From Beijerinckiaceae bacterium (GTDB lineage: Bacteria > Pseudomonadota > Alphaproteobacteria > Rhizobiales > Beijerinckiaceae): a DNA stretch of 5,663 nucleotides. How positions within the stretch are numbered: position 1 is the first letter of the stretch; each line of letters opens with the position of its first letter. The stretch lies in assembly GCA_947456315.1 (NCBI GenBank), contig CANGRU010000133.1, positions 1-5,663 on the forward strand, written 5' to 3'. Of the stretch, positions 1 to 5,663 are shown piece by piece. Below the pieces are notes generated by a model, which made no database searches, was not told the DNA's origin, and saw nothing but the letters and a program-made list of their open reading frames with translations. Both the position numbers and the translations under genes were made by a program.

Positions 1-852
1 AAGGACGGTAATGTTTCACCCCTCACTGCATTGGCTTACCAGAAAGAAATTTACGAAATTCAAGATCGCGTTCAATCTGTCCAGACGGAGGTTGTGACAG
101 CCAAGGCGCAACTCGCGTCTCTGATGAATCTCCCGCCCGGAACGCAATTCTCGCTCGTGCGACCACGGCCGCAAGCAGGCGCGCGTGTCCCTGATGCCAA
201 AAAAATGTTGGCCAGTGCCTTGGAGTTTCGGCCCGATGTGCGTGAAGCCCTCTATCAGGAGCGTATCAGCGGACGTGAGCAGGTGGTTGCTCTTCTCGAA
301 ACCTTGCCAAGCGTGAATGTGTTTCTCAACGCCAACACGACGAGCAATAGCTATACGCTCAATAAGGAATGGCTGGGTTATGGAGCGCAGGCGAGTTGGA
401 ACCTGATGCGGGTCTTTACCCTGCCCATGCGTCAGGCCGAAGCGGAAGCCAAAGACAATCTGGCTCAGGAGCGGGCCCGCGCGCTCATTGCGTCTGTTGC
501 CCTTCAGGTTGCCATCAGCCGCGATCGGTATGTTCAGGCCTTGCGACGCTTGCAAACCGCGAGCGATTTTGAATCTGTTCAAAAGGAATTGCTCGAACAA
601 TTGAAGGCGTCAACATCGGCTGCACGCAGTGGTGATCAGGAATTGGTGCGCGAGGAACTTTCAGCCTTGTTCGCGCGTGCCCGTTATGATGTGGCTTTGG
701 CAGAGGTTCAGGCTGCTTGGGCTGTGATCGAAACGACCATGGGCCGTGATCCTTATCCGTCGCTCTCCAATGATTATACTCAAATGAAAGCAGCCTTTAG
801 GGCCAAGCTCGCGGGGCGCATGGTTCAGGCACGTGCCGAGCCGAATGAATAA
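1..852 (+). CDS. TolC-family outer membrane efflux protein, 3' part (5' end outside window)
   Basis: The reading frame is open from the first base (KDGNVSPLTALAYQKE...) and stops at TAA 850-852, so 283 C-terminal residues are visible and the true start lies upstream; the TTG at 31 is only an internal Leu codon. Long alanine/glutamate/glutamine-rich helices are typical of the outer membrane efflux protein (OEP/TolC) fold. The stretch QTEVVTAKAQLASLMNLPPG is the usual end of the first coiled-coil repeat. RPDVREALYQERISGREQ opens the second repeat, LPSVNVFLNANTTSN resembles its beta-strand segment, and a second helical hairpin follows. In this family a trimer forms an outer-membrane barrel plus a periplasmic tunnel that docks onto adaptor proteins. 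It is the first visible gene of a coupled operon with three adaptor-like proteins, so it is probably their dedicated exit duct. The family call is firm; the substrate is unknown. Confidence 0.9.
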   Translation, partial: KDGNVSPLTALAYQKEIYEIQDRVQSVQTEVVTAKAQLASLMNLPPGTQFSLVRPRPQAGARVPDAKKMLASALEFRPDVREALYQERISGREQVVALLETLPSVNVFLNANTTSNSYTLNKEWLGYGAQASWNLMRVFTLPMRQAEAEAKDNLAQERARALIASVALQVAISRDRYVQALRRLQTASDFESVQKELLEQLKASTSAARSGDQELVREELSALFARARYDVALAEVQAAWAVIETTMGRDPYPSLSNDYTQMKAAFRAKLAGRMVQARAEPNE

Positions 853-1642
853 CAGGCTTATTCCCGACGTTTGGGCACTCGTCGGGAATCTCATCTGCAT
901 GGCCATGGCGGGTTGTCTGTCTTGTTCAGCTGCCCGTGCTGCAGATGAAGCGCGCGGGCTCGTGCGCTCGTTGGGCGAAGCGATTATCTCAAGCGAGATC
1001 TCGGCGCGTATTTTGGTCATGCCGTTTCGTGAGGGCGAGATTTTCAAAGCTGGCGATGTTTTGGTCTCGTTCGATTGTGAGGCCATCAATGCCAATCTGG
1101 CGGGCGCTCAAGCTGAACTCAGAGCTGCGGTTATTGCGCTTGATTCGGCGCGTGAAATGGCGCGCATGAAAGCTGCGGGTTTGCGCGATGTCGAAACAGC
1201 CGAAGCGCGACGGGATCGTTCAAGTGCAGATGTTGATGCTGCAGCCGCACGAGCGAAAGGCTGCGAAGTTCGCGCGCCATTTTCGGGCGCTGTTGTTGAA
1301 CGTAATGCCAATCCGCACGAGGTAATCTCACCCTCGACGCCGCTGATGCGGATCGTTGATCGCGAGCGGTTAGAGATCGAGCTTATTGTGTCATCCTCCA
1401 TGCTTCCTCTTTTGACACCTGGGACTTTGTTCAACTTTCGTGTTGATGATACACGAATAAATTATCAAGCGCGGATTGTGCGGCTTGGTTCTGTTGTCGA
1501 GCCAGCGAGCCAGACCGTAAAAGTTTTTGGATCATTCGACACAGATCAAAGTGACATTCTTCATGGCAGTGTTCTTCATGGCAGCGTTCTTCATGGCATG
1601 AGTGGCACGGCTAGCTTGTCTGGTTCTGAGGTCCGCCCATGA
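845..1642 (+). CDS. Small periplasmic adaptor protein (HlyD/RND membrane-fusion family)
   Basis: 265 residues from ATG 845, which overlaps the upstream stop by 8 bp (ATGAATAA). A GTG at 833 would add four residues but lengthens the overlap without a better ribosome site, so ATG is preferred. Residues 1-33 look like a signal peptide ending in AARA/ADE; Cys24 in MAGC is a weaker lipoprotein alternative. Residues about 50-80 (RILVMPFREGEIFKAGDVLVSFD) form the first half of a barrel-sandwich/lipoyl-like domain. A short alanine-rich alpha-hairpin follows at about 80-138, then the second half (EVRAPFSGAVVERNANPHEVISP, about 141-165), then a beta-barrel ending in GMSGTASLSG. Members of this family bridge an inner-membrane transporter and a TolC channel. 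The protein is short for the family and lacks an inner-membrane anchor beyond the signal sequence. A pentapeptide LHGSV is repeated at residues 239-253. The specific partner is inferred from context. Confidence 0.88.
   Translation: MNNRLIPDVWALVGNLICMAMAGCLSCSAARAADEARGLVRSLGEAIISSEISARILVMPFREGEIFKAGDVLVSFDCEAINANLAGAQAELRAAVIALDSAREMARMKAAGLRDVETAEARRDRSSADVDAAAARAKGCEVRAPFSGAVVERNANPHEVISPSTPLMRIVDRERLEIELIVSSSMLPLLTPGTLFNFRVDDTRINYQARIVRLGSVVEPASQTVKVFGSFDTDQSDILHGSVLHGSVLHGMSGTASLSGSEVRP
1557..1601 (+). repeat. Three in-frame tandem copies of a 15-bp unit inside the small adaptor gene
   Basis: Units start at 1557, 1572 and 1587 and share TTCTTCATGGCA; the first two differ at one base (TTCTTCATGGCAGTG and TTCTTCATGGCAGCG), and the third diverges in its last few bases. 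They encode LHGSV-LHGSV-LHGMS at residues 239-253, just before the conserved GMSG turn of the final beta-barrel strand. The unit length keeps the frame, so copy number could change without breaking the gene. Replication slippage is the likely origin. Confidence 0.9.
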
Positions 1643-2985
1643 ACATGAAGGCTGAGGTGAAGCCCGCGCGCCCTGCCGCCAATGCAGCGGAAATCTTGTT
1701 AGCTATCGAGGCGGCAGCGCGTGGTGCTGGTGATCTGGTTGAACTGTCTCATGTGATCGCCAATGAAACGCGCAAATTGATCAAGTGCGGACAGGTAGGT
1801 GTCTTTTCCTGCCGGGATGGAAACCCTGTCTTGGTGGCATTGTCGAGCCTGTCATCGATCGAACGCACATCGCCACTGGTACAAGATCTCGAAGGCGCAC
1901 TGGCGCGGGTCTGGTCACAAAGCGGTCAGCCGGTGCTTTTGTCTTTGGGGGATTTGCGTGATGGTGACGATCAACGTCTTGTTGATCTGGCTTATGGGTG
2001 TTTTGTTCTGGTGCCATTTGTCTGGCGTGACGGTTTACCCTTTGGTGCTATTCTTCTGGGGCGCAACGAGGATTGGTCTGAGCGTGATTTGAAATTGATC
2101 TCGCATCTGTCAGGCGCATATGCGCATGCGTGGGCAGCGCTGACCAGACCGTCGCGGATGCGTGTGGATGCACGTTGGCGCAGATACATTTTGCCGGGTG
2201 CTCTTGTTTTGGGATTATTGCTGGCCTTGATCCCTGTGCCGCTGACGGCACTTGCTCCTTGTGAAATCGTACCGCTTGATCCCGAAACAATCACGGCGCC
2301 GATTGATGGTATTATCCAAACGGTTTTGGTTGAGCCCAATCAGCGGGTCGAGGACGGGCAGGGGCTAGTCGCCTTTGTCGATACGACAATCCGCGGCCGT
2401 CTCGATATTGCCGAGCGTGCTGTCGAAGTGTCTGCTGCGCGCGAGCGACGCTTGCAACAAGCAGCGTTCGATGATCGCAATGCGCGGCGCGAGCTGATGA
2501 TTGCTGCAGCAGAATTGCGGTTGGCCATTGCTGATCGTGATGCGGCGGCCGATCAATTGTCGCGTACCCGTGTGATGGCGGGCCGTGCGGGACTGGCGGT
2601 GTTTGCCTCGCGCAAGGAATGGGAGGGGCGACCTGTCTCAACCGGTGAGCGGATCATGCAAATCGCTGCGCCCGAACATGTGCAGGTGCGTATCGACATG
2701 CCTGTAAAAGACGCGCCTGTTGTGCGCGATCAAGCACGGGTGCGTGTTTATCTGGATTCTGATCCGCTCAATCCGATTGCTGCGCGTCTTGAGCGGGCTA
2801 CGTATCACGCCACCCCGATTGCAGGCGGGGGGCTTGCCTTTGTGCTGTATGCGCATCTGGGCGATGTGGTTCCGCCCCGCATCGGCTATCGCGGAACAGC
2901 GCAAGTCTTTGGCGATGACGTGCCACTTATCTACTATGTTTTCCGCCGCCCCTTAACCGCCCTGCGCCAGCTGGTGGGACTGTGA
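1639..2985 (+). CDS. GAF domain-containing, membrane-anchored HlyD-type adaptor
   Basis: 448 residues from ATG 1639, which overlaps the previous stop as ATGA; GAGG at 1628-1631 is a suitable ribosome site. Residues about 20-170 resemble a GAF sensor domain (SHVIANETRKLIKCGQVGVF ... LVPFVWRDGLPFGAILLGR ... ERDLKLISHLSGAYAHAWA). One hydrophobic anchor lies at about 184-203, after basic residues (RWRR), which predicts GAF in the cytoplasm and the rest in the periplasm. The periplasmic part has a first lipoyl-like half (APIDGIIQTVLVEPNQRVEDGQGL, from 220), an alpha-hairpin rich in Ala/Arg/Glu (about 250-312), and a second half with AGLAVFASRKEWEGRPVSTGERIMQIA (about 317-343). A beta-barrel then ends in YRGTAQVFGDDVPL..YVFRRPLTALRQ. 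These conserved blocks fit the HlyD-like adaptors found beside M50 peptidase-HlyD proteins. GAF may sense a small ligand or a partner protein, but no ligand can be named from sequence. Confidence 0.87.
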   Translation: MNMKAEVKPARPAANAAEILLAIEAAARGAGDLVELSHVIANETRKLIKCGQVGVFSCRDGNPVLVALSSLSSIERTSPLVQDLEGALARVWSQSGQPVLLSLGDLRDGDDQRLVDLAYGCFVLVPFVWRDGLPFGAILLGRNEDWSERDLKLISHLSGAYAHAWAALTRPSRMRVDARWRRYILPGALVLGLLLALIPVPLTALAPCEIVPLDPETITAPIDGIIQTVLVEPNQRVEDGQGLVAFVDTTIRGRLDIAERAVEVSAARERRLQQAAFDDRNARRELMIAAAELRLAIADRDAAADQLSRTRVMAGRAGLAVFASRKEWEGRPVSTGERIMQIAAPEHVQVRIDMPVKDAPVVRDQARVRVYLDSDPLNPIAARLERATYHATPIAGGGLAFVLYAHLGDVVPPRIGYRGTAQVFGDDVPLIYYVFRRPLTALRQLVGL

Positions 2986-5090
2986 TCGAGGTTGACGATC
3001 TGTTGCCGCCGATGCGGCAGGATTTACGGATTCTACCAGCCTCGCGGCTGGCGTCTGGCGCGCCGGGTTGGGTGATTTTTGACCCTGTGTCGCATCGTTA
3101 TTTCCAGATCGGGCAGGGGATGGTGGAATTGCTCGGTGAGTGGTCGGTGGGATCAATGGCTGGACTTGCTGACCGGGTAAGGTCGCGCTTTGGACGTCAT
3201 GTTTTGCCCGATGAAATCATGGCTTTACGCCAGTTTCTGGGCGCGCATGAGCTTTTGGAAACGCAGGATACCGCATCGCTGATCAGTCGGCAGCGTGCGC
3301 GCAAACAACATTGGTTAAACTCGCTGGTTCATAATTATCTGTTCTTCCGGATTCCGCTGGTGCGCCCGCAAGCGTTTCTCGAGCGCACGCGCATCGTAGG
3401 GGAAATATTGTTTTCGCCAACATCGCTTCTGATCTTTGCGGCTATCGGGTTTGTTGGACTCTTGCTTGCCGCACGGCAATGGGATGCTTTTGTCGCCACG
3501 GGGCTTGGACTGCTTGACTGGGAAGGCGCCCTTATTCTTGCAACCTGCGTCCCCTTTGTTAAGACGGCCCATGAATTGGGACATGCCTATATGGCAACGC
3601 GCTATCATGTGCGTGTGCCGACCATGGGGCTTGCTTTCATGGTTTTGGCCCCTTTCCTTTATTCTGATGTGACAGATGCCTGGCGCTTGTCGTCACGTTG
3701 GCAGAGGCTGGCGAGTGATTGCGCGGGGCTGCTTGTTGAGTTGATGATTGCCGCAGTTGCTCTGTTTTTGTGGGTCTTCTTACCACCGGGTTCGTTGCGC
3801 ACTTCAGTGTTTGCGCTGGCGACAACAAGTTTGCTGCTAGGCCTTGCGTTGAATCTCAACCCCTTCATGCGCTTCGATGGCTATCACATTCTGGCTGATT
3901 TTCTGGGTGTTCCCAATTTGCAGACGCGTGCCATGGTCATGGGGCGCTGGGCCTTGCGTGAATTGTTGTTTGGATTAGGCGCACCTATGCCTGAGCAAAT
4001 GAGCCGACCGCGCATGATAGCAATGGCCTTGTATGCCTATGCGATCTGGATTTACCGCTTCTTTTTGTTTCTTGGCATTGCGGTTCTTGTCTATCATTTC
4101 GCCTTCAAAGCGCTCGGGATCATTTTGTTCCTGATCGAGATCATCTGGTTTGTATTGCTTCCCATCGTGCAGGAGATTTTACGTTGGTGGAAAGGGCGCG
4201 CCTATGTCGTGCGTACGCGCCGCGCTGTGCTGACTTTCTGCCTTTTTGGCGGATCTATGCTGGCGTTTATTGTGCCGTTGCCTACCTCCGTTGCCGTGCC
4301 TGCTGTTGCGACAGCTCGGGTTGATGCGCCCATGTTTGCGCGGGCGCCCGGTCGCATCATGAGTCTGGTTGTTGTTGACGGACAATCTGTGAAAGCGGGC
4401 GAAGAATTGATGCGGCTACATGCGCCTGATTTGTCCGCACAGGCGCATTTTGCAGAGCTTCAACTGTCCTTAAAAAAAATCCGTCTGGCGCGCGCGGCTG
4501 CCAATGCTGTTGAGCGTGGTGAAGTTCGCGTCCTTGAAAATGAAGTCGTCGCAGCCCAGCGCCGCCTTGACGGGTTGCAGCTTCAAGAAAGCGAACTAAT
4601 CCTGCGTGCACCCCATGACGGCATCATCCGTGAGCTCAATCCTGATTTGCGTGTGGGTCAATGGGTGGGGGTGAAGACGGCACTGTTCCGGGTGCTTGCC
4701 CCCGCCGAGCTAGAAATCAAAGGTTATGCCGAAGAGCCGGATCTGCGCCGCCTGCGGTTGGGGGCAGAGGGTGTTTTTATGCCCGATGATACATCCCGCC
4801 CGAGCGTGCCTGTCATCCTGAAGGACATTGGGCCCACGGCGGTTGAAACACTCGATGTGTCGATACTGGCCTCGGTCCATGATGGGCCCGTGCAGGTCGT
4901 GCAGGACCGGTCTGAGCGGGGCCTGAAGCCCCTCCTGTCTGTTTACGGGGTCACGCTGGAGCCCCAAAAGCCCTTTGCCCCTGAGCAGGAAATCAGGGGA
5001 CAGGTGCGCCTAGAGGGGGTGGCTGAGAGCATGGCGCTGCGCGTCCTTCGCCGGGTCTTTGGGGTCCTGATCCGGGAGTCGGGTGCCTGA
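2982..5090 (+). CDS. PqqD-like / M50 metalloprotease / HlyD-type fusion membrane protein
   Basis: 702 residues from GTG 2982, overlapping the preceding TGA as GTGA; GGTGGGA at 2973-2979 is a close, weak ribosome site. Residues about 12-93 resemble a PqqD-type domain (WVIFDPVSHRYFQIGQGMVELLGEW, then a helical part ending in FLGAHELLE), the fold used as a peptide-recognition element in RiPP systems. About seven or eight membrane segments follow (near 147-165, 183-203, 211-231, 247-267, 273-291, 346-370, 377-398, 415-434). H197-E198-L199-G200-H201 is the M50 zinc/catalytic motif, and N293-P-F-M-R-F-D299-G supplies the expected third zinc ligand, so the site looks active. After the last membrane segment come a lipoyl-like half (APGRIMSLVVVDGQSVKAGEEL, 455-476), a coiled-coil hairpin (about 485-540), a second half (LRAPHDGIIREL, 541-552) and a barrel ending in LIRESGA. 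It probably cleaves or handles a substrate in or at the inner membrane and docks to the adaptors and TolC. Protease core: firm. PqqD-like call: moderate. Mechanism: inferred. Confidence 0.88.
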   Translation: MIEVDDLLPPMRQDLRILPASRLASGAPGWVIFDPVSHRYFQIGQGMVELLGEWSVGSMAGLADRVRSRFGRHVLPDEIMALRQFLGAHELLETQDTASLISRQRARKQHWLNSLVHNYLFFRIPLVRPQAFLERTRIVGEILFSPTSLLIFAAIGFVGLLLAARQWDAFVATGLGLLDWEGALILATCVPFVKTAHELGHAYMATRYHVRVPTMGLAFMVLAPFLYSDVTDAWRLSSRWQRLASDCAGLLVELMIAAVALFLWVFLPPGSLRTSVFALATTSLLLGLALNLNPFMRFDGYHILADFLGVPNLQTRAMVMGRWALRELLFGLGAPMPEQMSRPRMIAMALYAYAIWIYRFFLFLGIAVLVYHFAFKALGIILFLIEIIWFVLLPIVQEILRWWKGRAYVVRTRRAVLTFCLFGGSMLAFIVPLPTSVAVPAVATARVDAPMFARAPGRIMSLVVVDGQSVKAGEELMRLHAPDLSAQAHFAELQLSLKKIRLARAAANAVERGEVRVLENEVVAAQRRLDGLQLQESELILRAPHDGIIRELNPDLRVGQWVGVKTALFRVLAPAELEIKGYAEEPDLRRLRLGAEGVFMPDDTSRPSVPVILKDIGPTAVETLDVSILASVHDGPVQVVQDRSERGLKPLLSVYGVTLEPQKPFAPEQEIRGQVRLEGVAESMALRVLRRVFGVLIRESGA

Positions 5091-5112
5091 GAGGGGATTT
5101 TGAGGGGTTTTT
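5091..5112 (+). repeat. 11-bp tandem repeat after the operon's last stop
   Basis: GAGGGGATTTT (5091-5101) is followed directly by GAGGGGTTTTT (5102-5112), 10 of 11 bases identical. It begins right after the TGA at 5088-5090 and ends in T5. No upstream inverted repeat gives a stem in front of the T-run, so it is not called a terminator. Function unknown. Confidence 0.7.
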
Positions 5113-5115
5113 GCC

Positions 5116-5144
5116 TTGCACAAGGGGCATTTGCCCCCTATAAG
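5116..5144 (+). promoter_or_regulatory. Probable sigma-70-type promoter for rpsB
   Basis: TTGCAC (5116-5121) and TATAAG (5139-5144) are separated by exactly 17 bp. The -10 box is close to consensus; the -35 box keeps the TTG core. Initiation would be near 5150-5152, giving a leader of about 100 nt before rpsB. The spacer carries a small palindrome, GGGGCA 5124-5129 / TGCCCC 5132-5137, which lacks a following T-run. The call rests on motif and position only. Confidence 0.6.
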
Positions 5145-5159
5145 CGCGCTCATTCCACA

Positions 5160-5247
5160 GGCGGATCATGTGGCAGCCCTGCTTTAAGGGCCTGCTTCCG
5201 GTGGGTGTTCGCACCCCAAAAAATCCGCCGAGGTCAAACCGGAGAAG
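5160..5247 (+). promoter_or_regulatory. Candidate structured rpsB mRNA leader with pseudoknot to the Shine-Dalgarno
   Basis: Four pairings can be drawn. P1: GGCGGAT 5160-5166 pairs perfectly with ATCCGCC 5223-5229. P2: GCAGCCCT 5173-5180 pairs with AGGG 5187-5190 plus CTGC 5192-5195, leaving C5191 bulged and a 6-nt loop. P3: GGGTG 5203-5207 pairs with CACCC 5212-5216 around a TTCG (UUCG) tetraloop. The linker TCCGGT 5197-5202, inside P1, is also perfectly complementary to ACCGGA 5238-5243, with an extra T5196-G5244 wobble; this would form a pseudoknot occluding the GGAG of the rpsB ribosome site. Structured leaders through which S2 represses its own operon are known in enterobacteria. Whether this element is related to them or independent cannot be told here. 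The pairings are visible in the sequence; the regulatory role is inferred. Confidence 0.55.
5241..5247 (+). promoter_or_regulatory. Ribosome binding site of rpsB
   Basis: GGAGAAG lies six bases upstream of ATG 5254, a strong Shine-Dalgarno with standard spacing, and it fixes the rpsB start. Its first four bases can pair with the leader linker 5196-5199, so access may be controlled. Confidence 0.85.
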
Positions 5248-5253
5248 ACGACT

Positions 5254-5663
5254 ATGGCACTTCCTGAATTTTCTATGCGTTCATTGCTGGACGCTGGCGC
5301 GCATTTCGGTCACCAGGCTCATCGCTGGAACCCGAAAATGGCCCAGTATATTTTCGGCACACGCAACAACATCCACATCATCGATCTCGCCCAGTCTGTG
5401 CCGATGCTTCATCAGGCGCTGAAGGCCGTTTCTGATACGGTCGCCAAGGGTGGTCGCGTGTTGTTTGTTGGCACCAAGCGTCAGGCTGCTGACCAGATTG
5501 CCGACGCTGCCAAGCGTTCGGCCCAGTATTACATCAATTCGCGTTGGCTCGGCGGCATGCTGACCAACTGGAAGACCATCTCGGGTTCGATCAGCCGTCT
5601 GCGCAAGCTGGACGAAATGCTGTCGTCGGGCGCTGCTGGTCTGACCAAGAAAGAACGCCTCCT
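5254..5663 (+). CDS. rpsB: 30S ribosomal protein S2, 5' part (3' end outside window)
   Basis: The frame from ATG 5254 stays open to the window edge: 136 codons plus two bases, roughly half of a normal S2 of about 240-260 residues. Diagnostic blocks are [19 protein letters not shown] (about residues 10-28), [50 protein letters not shown] and [10 protein letters not shown], all hallmark S2 segments. S2 binds late to the small ribosomal subunit, between head and body, and is essential for initiation; in most bacteria the elongation factor Ts gene follows. The gene has its own likely promoter and a structured leader. Codon choice (mostly CTG, AAG, GGC) is that of a highly expressed gene and differs from the TTG-rich upstream cluster. 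Confidence 0.98.
   Translation, partial: MALPEFSMRSLLDAGAHFGHQAHRWNPKMAQYIFGTRNNIHIIDLAQSVPMLHQALKAVSDTVAKGGRVLFVGTKRQAADQIADAAKRSAQYYINSRWLGGMLTNWKTISGSISRLRKLDEMLSSGAAGLTKKERL

Noticed and set aside
31..33. TTG as the start of the TolC-family gene
   Set aside because: The same frame is open and family-like back to base 1, so TTG is an internal Leu codon and the gene is simply cut by the window edge.
833..835. GTG as the start of the small adaptor
   Set aside because: It lengthens the overlap with the TolC-family gene to 20 bp, has no better ribosome site, and adds only four residues before the signal peptide; ATG 845 is the more natural coupled start.
2312..2641. Minus-strand ORFs opposite the adaptor and protease genes (for example 2312-2641, 661-1095, 3315-3608)
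   Set aside because: They are antisense shadows of well-supported coding sequence, with Arg/Pro/His/Ser-rich products and no recognisable domain.
4978..4999. Perfect inverted repeat CCCCTGA / TCAGGGG with an 8-base loop, as a terminator
   Set aside because: It lies inside the M50-HlyD coding sequence and is not followed by a T-run.
5124..5137. GGGGCA / TGCCCC palindrome as an intrinsic terminator or operator
   Set aside because: The stem is short, it is followed by TATAAG and not a T-run, and it sits in the promoter spacer. An operator role cannot be excluded but nothing supports one.
5168..5422. 84-codon + strand ORF across the rpsB leader and the start of rpsB
   Set aside because: It has no ribosome site, overlaps a certain gene in another frame, and encodes a low-complexity Arg/Pro/Cys-rich sequence; the region is better explained by RNA structure plus rpsB.
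1..5663. CRISPR array, tRNA/rRNA gene, insertion sequence or attachment site
   Set aside because: No spaced repeats, tRNA-like folds, transposase motifs or terminal inverted repeats were found on either strand.

Overview
The window comes from an alphaproteobacterium. The best evidence is the ribosomal protein S2 gene at the right edge, whose N-terminus ([40 protein letters not shown]) is of the alphaproteobacterial type. The moderately high GC and the densely overlapping genes agree with this. The order or genus cannot be fixed from this window.

Positions 1-5090 hold four genes on the + strand that look like one translationally coupled operon. They are the 3' part of a TolC-type outer-membrane channel gene (1-852), a small exported HlyD/RND-type periplasmic adaptor (845-1642), a GAF-domain protein with one membrane anchor and a HlyD-type periplasmic part (1639-2985), and a 702-residue membrane protein (2982-5090). 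The last combines an N-terminal PqqD-like domain, an M50 (site-2 protease) membrane metalloprotease core with intact HELGH and NPFMRFDG motifs, and a C-terminal HlyD-type barrel-sandwich and hairpin region. Each start overlaps the preceding stop (8, 4 and 4 bp).

Taken together, the cluster looks like a tripartite envelope export or peptide-processing machine in which no ABC ATPase, RND or MFS pump is visible. The inner-membrane component appears to be the M50 protease. It is joined by three adaptor-like modules and a TolC exit duct, and two cytoplasmic-side domains (GAF and PqqD-like) may recognise a signal or a leader peptide. The substrate gene is not in the window. The component families are known; the mechanism proposed here is inference.

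Positions 5091-5253 are non-coding. They hold an 11-bp tandem repeat, a plausible sigma-70-type promoter (TTGCAC-17-TATAAG) and about 100 nt of rpsB leader. The leader can fold into a closed three-way junction with a UUCG-capped hairpin, and a pseudoknot pairing reaches the rpsB Shine-Dalgarno sequence. This is a candidate autoregulatory element. rpsB (5254 to the right edge) is cut off after 136 codons. No convincing intrinsic terminator separates the export cluster from rpsB.
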